From Seminavis robusta (lineage: Eukaryota > Bacillariophyta > Bacillariophyceae > Naviculales > Naviculaceae), in assembly GCA_903772945.1 (NCBI GenBank), contig CAICTM010000407.1, positions 1 to 64,000 of the forward strand: a stretch of 64,000 bases of DNA, written 5' to 3'. How positions within the stretch are numbered: the stretch's first letter is position 1; each line of letters opens with the position of its first letter. The notes under the pieces are model-generated. The model made no database searches. It had not been told where the DNA came from and was given only the letters and a program-made list of their open reading frames with translations. Made by a program: the position numbers and the translations under genes. Positions 62,713-64,000 of the stretch are shown piece after piece.

Positions 62713-64000
62713 CTACTCTTTCTTGGATTTGGATGTTGCTGCCGGCGCACTCCGGTATTGTTGCTTCTCTTTTGAAGGTGAATCCTCGAGAAAGGTTGTC
62801 AATCGGTACGTCACCAAGAGCCATCCAGCAGCCACTGCCACCAATGCCAATGACAGATACTGCAACCCTGACTGCGATCCAAAGTAGACGGTCACAAGGG
62901 AGAGACCAATCGCTACCAACGACTTGCCCACGCGATTCACAAAGACGCCAATAATCTCTTTGCCCAGGAACCGACTTTCGTAGTCCAAATTCACGTAAAC
63001 CATTTCTGTTGTTACTCCTCGTACGGAATACTCCATGGCTTTCATAAGCAGAAAAGATCCCGAGACGGAATGAATACTCCCGGCATGTTGCAGGCTGATG
63101 AAAACAGCACAAACCGTCATGATGGTAGGCATGACGAGCCACAATTGTCGATTGTTGAGTCGTCTGGCCAAGAATGGCAGTACAAGAAACTGTAGCACTC
63201 CACTGAATCCGTTTATGCAGGCATAACACTGTAACCAGATAAATACAAGTTTGAGAGGGCAGGTAAGTCATTGGAAGATCGGAAGGCACGTTTTAATTTT
63301 CTTCTCTTGTTGTTGGCTTACATTCCCGGTATACCTTGCTCTCTCGTCATCTTCCGGAATGGAATCTTTGAGTTTGAGTACAAAGAGTGAATTGAGCAAG
63401 GACGATTGTGCTTGGGAGAAGATAACTTCAAAGCATAGCGCTCCGAGCAAGGGCACTCTTTGAAAGAGCGCAATGGCTCGTTGGAATAGATTCTTGCCAT
63501 CATTCTTGGCAATGGTTTTCTTTTCATTTTCTTTGGGTGATGGTTCGAATCCGTGCTGTGGAATCGAATCATTGACAAGATGAAACGAAATGGGTTGATT
63601 TCGTGTATGTGAGTGAGAATGTTCCTGGCTTCTTTTGTCATATTATTTTGGCTCTTTGTTTTCTGCATTTGCTCACCTGCTCTGCCAAATGGTAGGCATC
63701 CATGGCAAAAAAGGCACTGGCGCCAATACTAATTCCTGCTAAAATGAGCAATGCGGGCAATCCCATGTAATCGGTCAATGGCGCGACGGTAAATGCAGCC
63801 GCCGTGGATGCAATGGATCCAATTCCAGCAATGGGTGCAAACCAGATCGCGGCTTGTTCTCGCGTCTGAATGGAACTCATAAATGCCCAATGTTGTGTAA
63901 AGAGCAATTGCACAAATCCATTTTCGAGCACAAAGAGTGCGAATAGGAAGAATCGACTGCATTGATGATACATGTTGAGAGGTAGTAGTACTGGATCAAT
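62713..64000 (-). CDS. MFS/nucleotide-transporter-like membrane protein, 5' end outside the window
   Basis: Three exons are visible: the window edge (64000) to 63677, 63555-63322 and 63228-62713, all phase 0 (GTGAGC/CACAG, GTAAGC/TACAG). The frame is still open at 64000, so at least one upstream exon or the start is missing. About 10 hydrophobic segments are seen. The C-terminal half reads LLMKAMEYSVRGVTTEMVYV, then NLDYESRFLGKEIIGVFVNR and VGKSLVAIGLSL. This resembles the TLC-type ATP/ADP transporter pattern (E-M-L-Y-x-P-L-x-x-E-x-x-Y-K-G-K-x-x-I-D-x-x-x-x-R-x-G-K). Related diatom proteins lack proven substrates and may be only MFS-like. The C-terminus is a short hydrophilic basic tail. Membrane location cannot be told without the N-terminus. 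Confidence 0.7.

Noticed and set aside
63542-63552. GGTTCGAATCC, matching the tRNA B box
   Set aside because: It lies inside a coding exon of the transporter (GFEPSP) and no A box or cloverleaf could be placed around it.
1-64000. Search for CRISPR arrays, rRNA, prophage, retroelement or other virus-derived genes
   Set aside because: I saw no reverse transcriptase, integrase, capsid or transposase motifs and no regular spaced repeats anywhere in the window.

Overview
This window looks like nuclear DNA of a photosynthetic stramenopile, most probably a pennate diatom. Four things support this. Introns are short (about 60-290 nt) with GT-AG ends and interrupt otherwise compact genes. Two proteins carry a signal peptide ending in the A/F motif that diatoms use for import into a secondary plastid (bS21 at 3678-4189 and a glutathione transferase at 28450-30282). 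A plastid galactolipid synthase (DGDG synthase) is present. Several proteins belong to uncharacterised families that I associate with diatoms. The species call is inference; nothing here names the organism.

Layout. 1-2.3 kb: two convergent pieces of secreted, Asn/Asp/Tyr-rich proteins. 2.3-3.7 kb: no secure gene. 3.7-7.5 kb: plastid ribosomal protein bS21 and, divergent from it, a RecQ helicase with an N-terminal RanBP2 zinc finger. 7.6-11.3 kb: valyl-tRNA synthetase. 12.1-13.6 kb: an uncharacterised His/Ala-rich protein. 14.0-15.2 kb: a Golgi-type sulfotransferase. 15.5-18.2 kb: ZW10. 19.8-20.8 kb: a Ser-rich protein of unknown function. 21.1-21.5 kb: a tandem duplication. 21.6-22.7 kb: a second, unrelated sulfotransferase-like protein. 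23.1-25.5 kb: a membrane protein and a small Ser/Gly-rich protein. 25.9-28.3 kb: the SSU-processome protein Sas10/Utp3. 28.4-30.3 kb: a plastid GST with a WW domain. 30.6-33.7 kb: MCM4. 34.5-36.4 kb: dolichol kinase. 36.7-38.3 kb: a probable GET2/CAML-type receptor. 38.6-39.3 kb: a start-less ankyrin-like fragment. 39.5-41.3 kb: a GH79 heparanase-like enzyme. 41.7-43.2 kb: a NASP-type histone chaperone. 43.4-46.3 kb: a DA1-like LIM peptidase with ubiquitin-interacting motifs. 46.4-46.7 kb: a direct repeat. 47.2-47.8 kb: mitochondrial mL53. 47.9-49.5 kb: an ankyrin protein. 50.1-53.5 kb: DGDG synthase. 53.6-55.9 kb: an RNF10-like RING protein. 56.7-59.6 kb: a small zinc-finger neighbourhood (frame-broken MYND gene, two TAZ genes). 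60.3-61.2 kb: a Lys/Glu repeat gene with frame drift. 62.7-64.0 kb: a membrane transporter cut by the window end.

The genes are mostly housekeeping and are not organised as one pathway. Loose themes are replication and chromosome maintenance (RecQ, MCM4, ZW10, NASP), ribosome and translation (bS21, mL53, Sas10, ValRS), and secretory-pathway or glycan chemistry (dolichol kinase, GET2-like, two sulfotransferases, GH79). I saw no CRISPR array, tRNA, rRNA or intact mobile element. Exon boundaries were worked out by eye from splice consensus, reading-frame continuity and family resemblance; no alignment or database search was run.
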